Positions 46,268-59,534 are shown, numbered from the stretch's first letter. The stretch: 64,000 bases of DNA from Lasiosphaeria ovina (GCA_033439765.1 JAULSN010000012.1:682001-746000), one strand, 5' to 3'. Notes: generated from the sequence alone by a model not told the origin. A program made the numbers and translations.

Positions 46268-49200
46268 CTTCGCGGGGTTTCGTGCGGCCGCTGCAGAACT
46301 CGACCAAGGTGCCGGGTTCGGATCAAGAAAACTGCCTGTCTAGTAGGTGTTATTTGGAACTAGGAAGGGTCAGTAACCATGTCGGCGGGTGGGCGTCCTC
46401 TAGGGACATTTATCAGGCGCCTGGTGGCAGACCGCACGTCGTCGTATTAGAGATGATCCCGGCCGTCTGGGTCGCCAAGAGGGCGGCACAATCTAGACTG
46501 CCGAGATTTCTACGGCTGAAAGCTGGGTGAGACTCCACTCCTCAATAATCACAGACTGCGGCACTACGCCGCACGCCTGTTCTCCAGATCGCAACTGTAA
46601 AACTAGCTGATAGTCTGCGGCGGCGTCAAGGCGCAGTTGTCCAGCAACTAATCAACTGCAAGGCCGGCATATGAGTGACGCCAATCCGGTCTCTTCTAGT
46701 TCTTTTCTGAATGCGCGTCTGTGCCCAGCTCGTACGACTTGGGGCCAGTATATTGCTCCCTGGCTGCCTGTGTAACTGCCCCGCGTCGGGACCTGTGGGG
46801 AATATTTGACAGCCGGCAACATGAGCCGGAATACTGCTCGGCTTACCAGTGGGATGCCTTGGCAGATGGCTCGGAAGACGTCTTGGCAGGAGGCTTGGCA
46901 GATGAGGCCCTTTACTCAAGAAGAAACTGTTCATGAAGTACAAAGCTTTTGATTGCCTGTTTGTCCATTCTTTATTGTTCCAAAGTTTCCAACCAGCCAG
47001 CGCAACCACGTTCAGGGGTGGCTCGGGAAAATAGTCGAGGGAACGAGAGACATTCATAAAATCGGTATCATTCCACGAGGCAGTCATCAATTGAGGGGCG
47101 TTGCGTTCCTTTTCATCCAAGTGCAGAGGCGGCCGAACGGTAAAAAAGGTGGCCTGGGGGTATCGAAACCTTGTTTAGGAATGACTTTGGTTCAGGCACA
47201 CCACACTCAGTATAATGGAGACGTGAAAATAGATACGGATAAAGAAGATTGATGGTCAATAACGGAAGATGGAGCTAGGAAAGAGGAAGGGTGATTACAT
47301 AGTACATACGACTATAAAGGTCCGATGAAACCTAGAAAAGCAAAGGAGGGGGCGTGAGACATTGATTACATTGCGCTGCGGCTGAAACGCGGGGGACAAC
47401 TAGAATAAATTGGCTCAGAATCCGATAGCTTGGGCCACGGGACTGATAGTGGGAGGACAATCAAGAATGAACACCCAAGGTGTTAATATCAAACACTAAG
47501 ATAGATCATTTTGCGCGGAAACAACGCGTGCAAGAAAATCGAGTTTGAGTGATGAGGGGTCGCCTTGTTGATGATTGAATTGAAAAGCGAACTTGGGTCA
47601 CTGGGAATGGAGGGGGGGTCTTTGATCAAGGTCGCTCGTGTGATCTGCTTCGTTCAGCTCCATGGGCAAGAGACCTGTGTCCGACTCACTCGGGGCCCAT
47701 TATTGTCAGCCATAGTTTCCCACCAGCGGCACGAGTTAGGACGTATGTGGAAGGAGGGAAAGGAGGGCAGACAACGCGACTTGCGCCATCATGGCCGATT
47801 ATTGCGATGAAATGGCAGCGACGCCATCGTGAACCCGCGCCCCGCCCATTTCAATGAGTCGCGGATACTGGAAAACAAGCAGTCGAGCGCCGAGCAGTTC
47901 CTATGACACATATCTAATAGACAATTATACCAGTTTTGGCGAGTGACACAAAGATTGCAAAAGCACACTAGATAGGTTGGCTAGCGGGAGGGCTTCACGG
48001 GGGTATGCATGGCAGCATCGTGGACGCCACCTACGTTGGACACCGACGAAAGCGGTGCCAGATCGGAGGAGCAGCTGAAAGAGGGAGGAGGGTCCAGGCT
48101 GCCCCAGAGCCGCTTGCCGAGCGGGTATGGCGTGATGGAATGCACTACCCGCCGTCCAGCTCCGACAGCAGCCGGGCACTGCGATGAGAGCCAGCAGCCG
48201 TGACCCAGACGAGCAGGAGCAAACAAAAGGTGAGCAGAGGCAGGAGCACGACATGGCGTCGTCAAAGACGCTTCCAACGGGCAATGCAGCCGAGGCGCAT
48301 GTAGCGCGGCACCAAGTGGGCACCTTTCCATTTCCGGTGGCTTGAACGAAAAGGGTAGGTCAGAGGAAGCATGAGGCGGCGATTCTCGAACCAACTCTAA
48401 AGGGTGGGGAGAACTAAACAATTCAGGGCAACGGGCCACACTGGTTTGCTGTGGCATGCAGAACCCCCACCCACCCACCATCTTTACTCTCCTGGCTGTC
48501 GTGCATCACGTAATGATGCATGGCCGTCGATCGCGTGTTCGGGTGCCATCACGTCTTTGGGCATGGCGTGGCAGCGTCAAGGGAGGTATTTGCGAAAACA
48601 CCAAAAATGCCTCACTGAGAATTCCAAAGACGTCAGGCATGTTTGCATGCGCGGGCTGCTGAAGAAGGGGTTCAGAGAAGGGTGTCTAACCCTAGAGAAG
48701 CTGAAGGTTTGGTGAACCCAGACCAGACAAGAGCGGCATAGGGGGGCGGGCCCGTTATTAAGCCTGCAGCTTAATCTTTGTAAGGCCCGGCCCGCGAGGT
48801 CGAGGCTGCGGAGGCCGCAGCCAGTAGCCCCAGGTACAGCGGGCGGGCATGGGGGTTTAGCGCAGCTGGTGCTCTGGAGATCTCAATCGAAACTATTTGT
48901 CGGGTGATCAGATAATTATCGTGAGGTAAGGATAAGAAAGCGACGAGAGGCGCGTCCTGGAAGGCAATGGACGATCGATAAGGGATTAACATTAGGGGAA
49001 TTTCCACACCGGGCCAATTATATCAGCGGATGCGCCGGCAATTGCCCCCTGGGGTTTTGGAGGCTAGCTCCCGCGGGGTAAGGCAAAAACTCCGAGCTAG
49101 CGCAAGGTAGTGCACTCAGCTGTATTACACGAGAGCCCGGCCGCCAGGGCACGGCATAACATAACTTCTCCACGAGGGCGCAATGGGCGCAGGATGGTTT

Positions 49201-50165
49201 GTTGGTTGTTGATCAGGGGCTAGAACGGGGGGAAAGTGGCAATGCAGCCCAGGCAGCACCACAACGAAGCGCAGGGCCAACAAAAGGAGCAAAGGGAGCA
49301 AAAAGGAGCAAAAGGAACAGAGGAAAGTGGTCGGTTATGCACAGCTATAGGCGGGCATCGGATCCTGCCAAGATTGCCGGGTGGCGAGGAACCTGGAGAT
49401 GCGAGAGGAAGCACCAACCAGTAATGCGGAGGCACGCGAGGCGGCTCGCACAACATCAGGCGCCCACTACCTTATTACCTACACAGTAGCTAAAGGGGGA
49501 TGCCGTGTGGCGGGCCTAGCACAGATCGGGGAGGTCCATCTACCGAGGCGGGATGGCACCCCCTTATCTTGGCGGTCCAGTGCAACCACGTCCCACCCTC
49601 GGCTTATCGACCCCGGCACCCACTGCGACCCTGGCCGCCCCGGGGGCCACAACATTGAACGCCTGGAGTTGCGCCATAGCCCGACCACGACCAAAGCGGA
49701 AGCTGGCAGGATGGCGAGCCCGGCCACCTCCGCCAGGTCGGCCATCTTGCCCGCTTTAGGTCTGCAATTCCCACAGCAAGCACACGGCAGCACACGGCAG
49801 TCCACAGGACCGCAGGACCACAGGAATACATGGCAGCCCACAGCAGTCGCGTGGGGTTGCTTGGCTATGCTGCTCCTGGGAGGTGACCTTGGGATTCTGG
49901 CAACCGTGGTGACCTCAACACTCACAGCTGTCCACCAGCTCCGGCGCCAATTGCGTCCGCTCACGGTCTTGCCCCTGGCTCTGCCTCGAGGCGTGCTCAG
50001 CGGCCATGGTTCCGGTACAGGCAGCTGCCTCGGCCAGCTTCCCCTTTCACTCTGGTCGCCCTATGACGAAACATCGCGACAGCCAGCCAGCACCGCACCG
50101 CGCACCACCGCGGCCGCCGACGTCGACGCGCGGGAGCCAAGCTACAGCCAAGGCGTTCCTGCGTG
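46268..50165. other. Intergenic of 3.9 kb without a supported gene
   Basis: Only domain-less open stretches are present, for example 47120-46626 minus (MDEKERNAPQLMTASWNDTD) and 49381-50196 plus. The latter is GC-rich, low in complexity and overlaps the protease promoter, so I do not treat it as a gene. The region may hold regulatory sequence for the genes on both sides. Confidence 0.45.
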
Positions 50166-50170
50166 TATAA
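50166..50170 (+). promoter_or_regulatory. TATA box of the aspartic protease gene
   Basis: TATAA at 50166, followed by C/T-rich stretches (50220-50300), lies 138 bp before the start codon. Position and context fit a fungal core promoter. Confidence 0.5.
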
Positions 50171-50307
50171 GTACGGTCTTGGCCTCGCCAAGATGAGTGC
50201 CAAGTTCTTGGGTGCAGCATCGACACCTCCCTCTCCAGCCCTCCCACCCCTGACCACGAAGCTTGTGTCGTCTTGACTCCCGCCTTCCCCTGCACGCCAA
50301 GGTCAAC

Positions 50308-51620
50308 ATGCCTTCCTTCGCGTCGTTCCTGGTCTCGGCGCTGCTCGTCGGCGCTGGCCTTGCCTCGGCCCTCCCCCCCAAGATTGGCACCACCGTCAAC
50401 GAGCGCGGCAGCTTCGAGGTCAAGCAGGTCCGCAACCCCCACCACAAGCCCAGCGGCCCCGTCTCCGTCTACAAGACGTACCTCAAGTTCGGCGTGCCCA
50501 TCCCCGAGGAGCTGCGCGCCACCGTCTTCAACATCACCAACGGCCGCATCGGAAAGCGCGCCTCGGGCAGCGCCCCCGCCACCCCCATTGACAGCTTCGA
50601 CGACGCCTACATCACGCCCGTCTCCATCGGCACCCCGCCCCAGGTCCTCAACCTCGACTTCGACTCGGGCTCGTCGGATCTCTGGGTCTTCAGCACCCAG
50701 CTGCCCGCCAGCGAGGTCAATGGCCAGACGCTGTACAACGCCGGCGCCAGCTCCTCGTCCTCGCTCAAGTCGGGCTACTCGTGGAGCATTTCGTACGGCG
50801 ACGGCAGCTCGTCGAGCGGTAACGTCTACGCCGACAAGGTCGCCGTTGGCCCCCTGACGGTCACCAGCCAGGCCGTCGAGGCCGCCAAGACGGTGTCGTC
50901 CTCCTTCACCGCCGACCCGGATATCGACGGCCTTCTCGGCCTCGGCTTCGACAACATCAACACCGTCTCGCCGACCAAGCAGAAGACGTGGTTCACCAAC
51001 GTCAAGCCCCAGCTGACCTCGCCGCTCTTCACCGCCGATCTCAAGCACCAGGCCCGTAAGCAGCCCCTATTTCCCCACCACCTAAACTAGACCAAACAAC
51101 TAACCCACCCTTACCAGCCGGCACCTACACGTTCGGCGCCATCGACACGAGCAAGTACACCGGCACCATCACGTACACCAGCGTCAGCACGTCGCAGGGG
51201 TACTGGACGTTCACATCATCGGGGTACGCCGTCGGCACTGCGGCCTTTGTCTCCACCAGCATCAGCGGCATCGCCGACACGGGCACCACGCTGCTGTACC
51301 TGCCCACCACCATCGTGCGCGCCTACTACAACAAGGTCTCGGGCTCGTCCAACAGCAACACGTACGGCGGCTACATCTTTCCGTGCTCGGCCACGCTGCC
51401 GACGTTTACGTTCGGCATCGGCTCCGCGCGCATCGTCATCCCGGCTGCGTACCTTAACTACGGTCAGGTGACTGATGGCAGCTCGACCTGCTTTGGTGGC
51501 CTGCAGTCGAGCTCGGGGATTGGGATCAATATCTTTGGCGATGTTGCGCTCAAGGCGGCGTTCGTTGTTTTCAATGGCGCGACGACCCCTACCCTGGGCT
51601 GGGCGACCAAGCCGCTTTGA
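50308..51620 (+). CDS. Secreted aspartic protease (aspergillopepsin/penicillopepsin type)
   Basis: Two exons, 50308-51055 and 51118-51620, with a 62-bp intron, give 416 residues. Residues 1-21 (MPSFASFLVSALLVGAGLASA) are a signal peptide. A propeptide follows to a Lys-Arg site (IGKR-ASGSAP, about residue 90). The mature enzyme begins near DAYITPVSIGTPPQ, has the first catalytic motif DFDSGSSDLWVF, the flap with SYGDGSSSSG, and the second catalytic motif IADTGTTLLYLP. A Cys pair (PCSATL and STCFGG) fits the family disulfide. It cuts proteins at acidic pH outside the cell. The start was chosen for the signal peptide and Kozak-like CAACATG. Codon use is strongly GC-ending, with no RIP damage. 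Confidence 0.95.
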
Positions 51621-51729
51621 GCGGTTTTGATTAGGGGTGGTCTTGTGCAGGAGGGAAGAAATGAGTGGGCGAGTTGGTGTGGAGGAGCGAGGAGGGTAGG
51701 GGTGGTCGAGCATACCTAGTCTCTCCTTT

Positions 51730-51765
<36 letters not shown>

Positions 51766-52584
51766 GCATGAATGCCGTTAATGTTGCTTATCATTGTCAT
51801 GCCACGATTGACGTACCTAGTCTAAAGTAAAAAATCTTATGGATTCATCAGCCTCAACTTTCCTTGCATTCTCGTTGTGAAGTTGGCTTCTTTACGTAAT
51901 AAAGGTGGGAGTTTAATTACTCATGTTCATCATTGTCTCGGACATGCAAGTATCTCTCCGCGGTGCATGCAGTAACGACGGCAATCCCTGGAATTATTGT
52001 TTAGCCAAATGCCCGAACGACAGTGAAGTGACGTCGCAGCGGATATAAGCACTCTGTTTCGACTCCACCCACTCTAGGTCCTTCTTAACATATCCACCAG
52101 TCAGGTCGAGGCTGCCCGAGAAGATGTCCGACGACATGCTGGACGAGCTTCTGACCAGCACGTCGCTGGACCGCGGCTCGTTGGATGGGCGAGAAGCTAT
52201 ATGTGTTTTATTTTCCCACCATCACATCACATTAAAAAAAAAAAAAAAAAAAAAAAGAACCATCTTCACTAAACAAGAGCTAGTTAACGAAAGCAGAACA
52301 GCATCCATCTTCGACAAGACGCATCTACAACCCGTAGTCACACGAACGACCTGCTCAACCTTGCGGGTTTAGATGTCAAAAGAGTGTCACCGCCCATGGC
52401 CACCTGGGGATGGAATCGAAGGAATGAAAAGGCGGGAGCGTCTAATTACTAGAACGATGGTATTCGTTCGTCGTAAAGTTGTTTCCTTATAGAGTTTAGT
52501 GATAGCTGAAACCGGCACAATGTGTTTAAGGAAACGATATTATTACTCCTCCAAGGCCTCAACACCCATGAGACAAAACGCAGA
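51621..52584. other. Intergenic with CTTT and poly-A runs
   Basis: A (CTTT)n run (about 51726-51765) lies after the protease stop and an A23 run at 52234-52256. A short open piece with a gene-like start (52124-52230, MSDDMLDELLTSTSLDRGSL) has no continuation and may be a truncated gene 5' end. Confidence 0.5.
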
Positions 52585-54540
52585 TCACACTGTGAGTGCT
52601 GGATCCTTGAACTCTTTGGGCCTGAAATACTTCAAGTTGACCCACAGAAAGTAGGCGAGAAGCGCCAGGGCCGTCAGGGGGAGAAACAGAATCAGATACC
52701 AAGACCAGCTTGGAAAGTTCCCGGTTGTACCGAGACCCGATAGTTGGGGCATGGCGAGCAGCGTCTAAAGTTTGGCGTGCGCTCAGGATCGATTAGCAAG
52801 CGGGATGATGGACGCACATTTGGTAGGTCGGTTGGTACCTACCGCGACAAGTGCCCCTGGCAGGAAGATCATGGTCAGAACCGCGATGGCCTTCATCTGC
52901 TTGCCGTCGCGCAAGGCGATGCTAGTGTCCATTCGCGAGAGCCGTGTATCTAGTCGCGAGAGATGTGCCATTTCCTAAGGCCAGACGAAACGAATTATGC
53001 GTTAATTGGCAATCATGATGATTGTAGTTTAGTGGGTCTGGAGTTAGGAAGGTTTGTGTGCTTTATCTGTTGAAAGTAATTAGATAGTAATGGAAGAAAG
53101 GCACGCACCATCTGAAACCCCAGGGAAGCGCCTTGCAGCACCATCTCGCATTTGTCCATCTTGATCTGGTACTCGTCCGCCATCATGCGCAGGAACACCT
53201 TGGCGTCGACGTCGTCCTGCTCGCCCTCGGGGATGGCAAAGTCGTGCTCGGACCATTTGATGAAGCCCTCCAGCTGCACCATCCACGCCGCCAGGCTATT
53301 CTTCAGCTGGCACACGTTCAGGTAGAGCTGGACAAGACCCTGGGGGTCTTCCTGGGTATGGTGGCCGCTCGCGACAGGAAGCTGCTTTTCAGGTTTGCCG
53401 TGCAAGAGGAATTTACTCTCGAACTCCTGGATCTTTACGTCGACGTCTTTGAACCGGCGGTCTCGCTCAAGCTCGAGAAAGGCCTTGATAATGGTGAACG
53501 GGGACGATATGGTGTCCGGAAAGTATCCCAATATCCGGCGATACTCGGACATGTCGTCCTGCGAGCAGCCGAGCACCATGGAATATGTCTTGGATCCCCT
53601 TGTCCTTGGACCCTCACCGCGGACGACCGGTCCTCCCGGAACGTGGGTTATGACGAGCGCAGTGTGGTCTCGTAATAGCGTGTGTTGCACTCGCAGGACG
53701 TAAACTAGAACAGACAGGAGGAGTCAGGGGTCGGATGACCCAGTTGATCAAATACTGAAACGGAGAACCCCCTACCTCGGCATTTGATGCTCTGGAACTT
53801 GGCCGGTATTCTCGTCATGACGGGAACGCTTCGGTGGAGGAGAATGGGCATGGCCCGGTGCAAGAGCAACTTCTCCTGTATATTCCCAAAAATTGCCTCG
53901 CTGAATGGCAAGTATTCGAGGACGCCAGTATGGTTGTTTCCCTCGTAACCAAAACCTGGCCTTGTGGGAGCGCGTGGAACAAGTCTAGCTCAGGCAATTG
54001 TTGTCTGAGTTCCCAAGACTGCGCCATAGGTTCTTTCTTTGCACTGCTATTGCGCGACGTGGTCGTGTGAGCTTACATGGCTGCAAAGCCTTTGGACGGG
54101 CTATTGACAGTGAAAGCAGCCTAATATGGTAGTTCTTTAGCCTCTCTATTTGGTCGCCTAAGTTGGCAGCATTGAGATTGGTAATTATTACGTTGCTGAG
54201 CCAGGTTGCCCAATCGGCGTCGTTGGCCCAATGTAGCCATTGAGGTCTCTAATGGCCGCCTGAATTAGTTATGGTTGTGCGCATTCGAGAGCTACTTCAT
54301 TGGTGTTGACTTACCCCTGGAGATAACGGGCCTGCCACTGGAGGTGGAGGAGTAAGGAGAAGCTGGCAAGGCACGACGTCGGCCGTGGGCGGAAATTTGA
54401 AGACCGCTTTGACACGGTCGTCAAAGTCGTCTTGGTCCAAGGTTGACACATCCCCTTCGACTTTGGAGACTTCTTCTACCTTTCTGCCACTAGCGTCCCT
54501 CTGCACCTCCCTTCTCAAAAACCGGTCCCATCTTCGGCTG
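52585..54540 (-). pseudogene. CorA-like membrane protein gene with one TGA
   Basis: Exons on the minus strand: about 54540-54315, 54248-54077, 54018-53776, 53704-53109, 52974-52843 and 52764-52585. All introns are GT-AG and all joins keep the frame. The protein has a soluble N-terminal part (ANDADWATWLSNVIITNLNA; GVLEYLPFSEAIFGNIQEKL), long helices (53700-53110), then ARLRD-type linker SRLDTRLSRMDTSIALRDGK and two membrane segments (MKAIAVLTMIFLPGALVA; LILFLPLTALALLAYFLW). This is the fungal CorA-like arrangement; the GMN ion-selectivity motif is not seen. One TGA (53992-53990) interrupts exon 3 where Trp or Arg fits. No ATG was found in frame at the 5' end, which begins about 20 bp from the kinase stop. 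Confidence 0.72.
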
Positions 54541-54552
54541 TGTTCAGGTCAG

Positions 54553-57206
54553 TCAGGCAGTTCCACAGACGAATTCGCCGCCGAAGGTGAAGTGGTAACT
54601 GCCATACCTGTGTTCTTTGTTGAATTCTTCTCCGAGCCGGATAATTGGGATCGGGATGTGGATGACCTGCCGGCTACTGTCGTCGGCCATCCCGAGGTCG
54701 GGTAAGTGCTCTGGCTTGTCGGCGTAGTACGTGTCTTCGCGAATGAAGCGCTTGAGGGCCGTGGACAACCCGGCAGCTGTAATCCGCTTGGTAAAGCCGT
54801 CTTGGGCTGCACCAGCCGACACAACGCCGCCTCTTTGGCCTGCGCGCTTCACCGACGACCTTGGACTAGTGTTCTCGATCACGAGAATTCGGCGCGTGAT
54901 CAGCTCCACAAAGTCACATATAAACTGCGATGCATTGGGGTCTCGACATAGCATGTCTCCCCACTATAGACGTGAATTCCCGCGTGTCGACTCGTCAGCC
55001 AGGATTCAAAAACAACTGAACGAAAACAAGCGAACCAAAAAAGAGACTAGGGGCTCAGAAATACCTCAATGACGGCCTGGGATATGGAAACGACACTATG
55101 GTGGTCGTCCTTGCCAGTAACATCGTAAAAGAAGACTTGGGTTGCCAGGGGCGAGTCTGGCAGGTCGGGCGTGATTCTGCATTGCAGGAATTCCCCCAGG
55201 GCAGCAGGGCCTTTGACAAGCCAGGTAAGAAACTCGAGGTACAGACAGCCGAGGGCCCAGATGTCGTGGCTGGGGGTGGTCTTCATGATCGGCAGCTGGT
55301 TCTCGGGAGGTCGGTAGGGGTGGCCGATCATGCGATGGCTGATGTCAAGCGCGGATGCTGTGTGGTGGAAGCTGCTGATGCCAAAGTCGGTGATCTGCAA
55401 AAGGCCGAGCGGATCCTCATATCCGGCCCATTGGTGGTACAGCAATATGTTTTCGGCTTTGATGTCGCCGTGGAAACCGTGTCTCGGTTCAGAGACGCTA
55501 CCGCCCGAGTCTTGCTGAAGCTTGTAATCGTGAATCATGTTCATTCCGTCGGCTAGTCCGTGGCATTGTTTGGCCACCCAACGCGCGAGGTCTACCTCGC
55601 TGGCTTCAAGGCTTGTGGTCTCACGGTGCCAGAGGTCTCCCAGGTGGCTGTCAGCCTTCTCAAACATGAGGCAAAAATGTCTTCCCGTCCTGATGGAAGA
55701 GCTCGGCCCGAGAGTGTTTTCAAATGTGGCCAGAAGCTTGGCCAAATGTGGCGTTTGCATTGGCGTGAGCTTGACTAGCATGCTGCATTCCTTTTCAAAC
55801 TCGGTCCTCGAAGCAGACTTGAGACGCTTGACTGCTACCTGTCGACTGGTGCCCTGGTTCTGTGTATATTTACAACATTGTCAGCTCTTCCATAGCCGAG
55901 CCTAAGATTATACGGGATATGGACTAATTACCGTGTACCGTCTCAAGTTTTGCTGGCTCAGGTGGAGGTCGTGAAAGGACACAACACCGAAGCCTCCGTC
56001 AATGACTTTCGATGCCGGCCGGCGCGCCACCATTGTCGTCATGGTGCTTTGGGTGGAGGCTTGGGTATCAAAGGTCGACGAGCGGCTTTGTTCTGACGTC
56101 GGCATGTCGTTGTGAACGAACGGCAGTATCGTGCCAGGCGGGCAGTCAAAGTGCACCTTGCTGTGTTTCACATCGTCGTTCTTGTCACCCTCGACGGCAA
56201 AAAACACAGGGTAAAGCCGCCACTGGATATCGTTGAACTTTTTGAGTTCTTTTGATGTCCAGCGGGCAGTGAAGTCGATGATGACGTTTCGGCTTGAGCT
56301 CTTGGCCAGCCCCGCGGGCTGGCCATTTCGAGTTACCAGGTGGAGAGGCAAAACCGAGTCGTTGATCTGATGTTCTATAAAGTTGGCAATGAGGTCGTGC
56401 CTTTTGATCCGGATGAGTGCGGCCAGCACATTTCTAAACGGCGGTGGCATGTTTCCATCGACAGCATCGGACGGGGCGGGACATATCCGGGTAACAATGT
56501 CGGCTCTGGCGGTGGGATCAATCCTGGGGCAACTTGCTAGTACACGCTCAACAGTAGCTCGGTTGATGATGGCACGCAACTTGTCGCAAGGGATAAACTA
56601 GTTGTCAGACACAAACCAATCGCTCCGCACCTCTGCCTCGTCCATCTTGGTCTTGATTTGCTTCAAGAGTAGCTCAGATTTGACGTCAGCGCCGCCGGCA
56701 GCATCAATATCAACCAAGTCGTGACAGCCATCAGCGTGGTTTCTCAAGAATTCCTCCGAGAACTTCTGCCCGTTGTCATTCCGCGTCGTGATGTTTGTCC
56801 AGGCGGATAGTCCGCTGACTTCCCTGTGAACCAACTCGCCTGGGGAGGTCATAAAGCCGGAGCTTCCCGCCGACATGGTTGTCGTTCGACGGGGAATCCT
56901 GAAGTCCTTGATTTCCTGTTCTGACGAGTTTTGAGTAGTCGAGGGTGTCTGTGCTGGCAGTCTCTTCTGTTCCTCCAGGCTTTGGAAAGGTTGGTCTGAC
57001 TCCATGGCGTGGCTGGAGTTGTCGGAATTGCGGACGATAATGTTACTAGCCAAACCCTCGACAGGGTCAGGCCTGTTGTCTCTCGCATTTTCGCCATCAG
57101 GGTCGGAGCCTTGTGTGACGGGCTTCGATTTGTCGGGCTGTTTGGACTTACTTTTCTTCTCCGACCGCCTGCCCAGCCGGCCCTTTGTGCTTGTAAACAA
57201 CTGCAT
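54553..57206 (-). pseudogene. Large protein kinase with one amber stop (near-intact)
   Basis: ATG at 57206; exons 57206-55932, 55859-55065 and 54963-54553 with 72- and 101-bp introns; about 826 codons. The N-terminal 200 residues are basic and Ser-rich (RLGRRSEKKSKSKQPDKS). The kinase domain has a glycine loop (DGGFGVVSF), VAVKRLKS, catalytic loop HGDIKAENILL, Mg loop ITDFGISSF, GHPYRPPENQ (APE equivalent) and DIWALGCLYLEFLTW. A C-terminal extension follows (WGDMLCRDPNASQFICDFVE). The only defect is TAG at 56600-56598 (SDN-stop-FIPCDKL), where CAG fits. Related kinases are common near fungal recognition loci; partner unknown. It could still be functional if the stop is an assembly or strain difference. 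Confidence 0.75.
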
Positions 57207-58381
57207 GACCACCAAGCAATGGCTAATTAGTCGTGCAATTATCTCCACGGTGAATAAAGAAAGATTAAAAGTGGTGGGGGAGGGGGAAAGGAACCACAAA
57301 AGGATGTCAATGAAGCCACCCATGCTTAACCAAGGGTCCAAGACGGAAGCACCCGCTTTGATAGTGAAAGCTGAGCTGGGGTATCTGTAACGGTGTGCCG
57401 TTACGCCAGCAGACAAAACAGATACCTGTTGCCTATACTCTAGGCAACAGCAACTATATGGAACCAACCCCCACAACAGTATCGATCCCTAGCGAATGTT
57501 GCAATTCTCTAATTTTAGGGCTGTACGAAGTACAGTCAGACCTGCAGACAACGATCAGAGATATAACAATTTTCTCGACATGCCGATCGGATTTCGTTTC
57601 CCGCCAGAATTTGTATAGGGATAAGAATTTCCCTGCTTTCTCAAATAATCCTTAAAATCTTGCGTAGTAACATATACAAGTCGTTATAAGTGAGAGAAAT
57701 ATAATATATTATATTTCGTCTGCTTCAATAAGACCTGCTGCCTTAAGGAGGGACTTCCATAGTTAGATTTATCGCAAAAGTGAAAACTACTTACACATTA
57801 AAGGTTGACACAAGCATTTGCCGCTGTATAGCAAAAAGTCAAATAATGAAACGGCACCGACAGAGTCATACCGGCCGGCTCACGAACCTTACCACCACCA
57901 TGCAAGATCAAAGTTTTCGCCCAGGGTATATAAAGCGCAACAAATGTCTGGCTGCATAGGATCGCTCAGGACCATTCCCTCACGAACAAGCACTATCCCC
58001 CTGATCCAGCACACACCCATCAATCCACGCCTCAGTCAGCTCGCGCGATCACATCAACTAACGCGCCAATCAAGCGCTCAGGTATACCAGCAACCCTCGG
58101 GCTCTACAAGAGCCGTCGAATTAATAACACCTGCTCCAAGACCAGTACAATAGCCAAGTTCATATACCCGGTTATACTACATAATTGGGCCACTTTTACC
58201 AAAAGAGAGGAAGACCAATATATCGATCTACCCGGGGAACCCCCTAAAGGGAAGGCAGTCCTCAAGCTTAATGCTCAATAGAGAATTACCTTATTACGGA
58301 AAGGCCAAGGCCTAGTGTTAGCAATCACTACAAATAAAGCTAAAGAGAGGAGATTGAAGGCTTAGTTAAAGCGATTAGAAG

Positions 58382-58713
58382 TGTCACGGCACGGTACCGA
58401 GGTGCTGTGAGCAGGCCTCGGGTGCGTGACCATACTATAACCTACCACAGGATTGCAGCTTAGCAGCTTGCAATTGTGGCATCCTTTTGGAAGGTGTAGC
58501 GCAGCGGTAGTACGGTGTTGTGCCCCGCCGTCACAAGAAGACGTAGATAAGCCGTGGGAGGACCTTGGAAAGGAAGCTAGATCGTGGCTCTATTGGACCG
58601 AGGAAGAGTGCTTCGACGGCCTATAGGCCCTTTAAGCTCCAATCAAGACCAGGTCGTCCTTGTTTTAGTTCCATCAACGGATTCCAAATGATCAGCTAGA
58701 TGCCAGACTCACA
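58382..58713 (+). repeat. Candidate gypsy LTR remnant (332 bp)
   Basis: Begins TGTCACGGCACGG, the same first 13 bases as the LTR of element B, and ends GACTCACA (TG...CA). No target duplication was found. A tRNA-like box A stretch (TGTAGCGCAGCGGTAG) lies at 58496-58511. Most likely a solo LTR of a related chromovirus family. Confidence 0.45.
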
Positions 58714-59248
58714 GTCGCAAATAAAATAAGCTACCTGGCAAGCCAGGAAGGGGTCGCTGAACGGTGCCTCCGGCGGCCCTCCGGGGGCCCCTGCTCGCTG
58801 CGCTCGGTGTTCCGCGGCTTAAGGAATCTGAGGTTTATCCAATTGACCAATTCTCATCTCCCATTTTGACACGGACCTTAATTGGCCAATCCCTGTTCGA
58901 GAAACTCTCGGCACCTCTACGGTATAGTAGAAGAGACAGCTGAACGGAGCCACCGGAGGCGAGCTTGCGAGCCGGAGTGTGGCGTATAGAGGCTGAATAA
59001 AGACATATTTGATGCCTTTTAAACGCCATGCCCAAGGCAGATAAGAGAATTATACTGTGTATTGGCCAAAACGCGTGTGGTGTTGTTCCCCCCAGGTACC
59101 TAACATGGGGTTTTACTTTTGCACGCCACCACAGTACACGTGTATTGCCCCCCCGCCCCCCGCCTGCGCCTGACTATGGTTGCCTGGAGGGTTTGATTTG
59201 ATCGGCTTTGTTCAGTCCCAGTTGACTAACGACCGTGACTGGGTGCGT

Positions 59249-59360
59249 GCACACACCTCATGACGGACATGTGGCAAGCTCGGCAGAATGAGGTAGCTGC
59301 TGCATGCACACACCTCATGACGGACATGTGGCAAGCTCGGCAGATGAGGTAGCTGCTGCC
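59249..59360 (+). repeat. Two-copy tandem repeat, 57-bp period
   Basis: GCACACACCTCATGACGG at 59249 recurs at 59306, with a shared tail ending GAGGTAGCTGCTGC. The copies differ by one indel. Confidence 0.9.
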
Positions 59361-59534
59361 TAATGAAGTTAGGCTGTTGTCAAATTTCGTATATAGTTCG
59401 CGCACCACCCACCACAACTCCAAATCACGCTCCCTAAATTCCAACTTGGTCACCGAAATACCTCAAAAAGACTCCGATATCTGTCGCTGGACACTTATCC
59501 CTTTCTTTCTTTTCACCACCACTATCTAGTAGAT

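Larger units (their letters stand above)
57207..59534. other. Intergenic with transposon remains
   Basis: Contains the LTR-like piece at 58382-58713, an open piece 57818-58153 that is Pro/Ser/Thr-rich without a domain, and a 57-bp tandem repeat (59249-59360). Between 58140 and 58380 a frame with two TAG stops reads GKAVLKLNAQ...RITLLRKGQG and then KAKERRLKA, perhaps the tail of a mobile-element protein. Confidence 0.4.

Noticed and set aside
49381..50196. 271-codon open stretch upstream of the aspartic protease
   Set aside because: No domain, low-complexity GC-rich composition, and it overlaps the TATA box and leader of the protease.
50047..51048. 333-codon minus-strand open stretch
   Set aside because: Antisense shadow of the protease gene.
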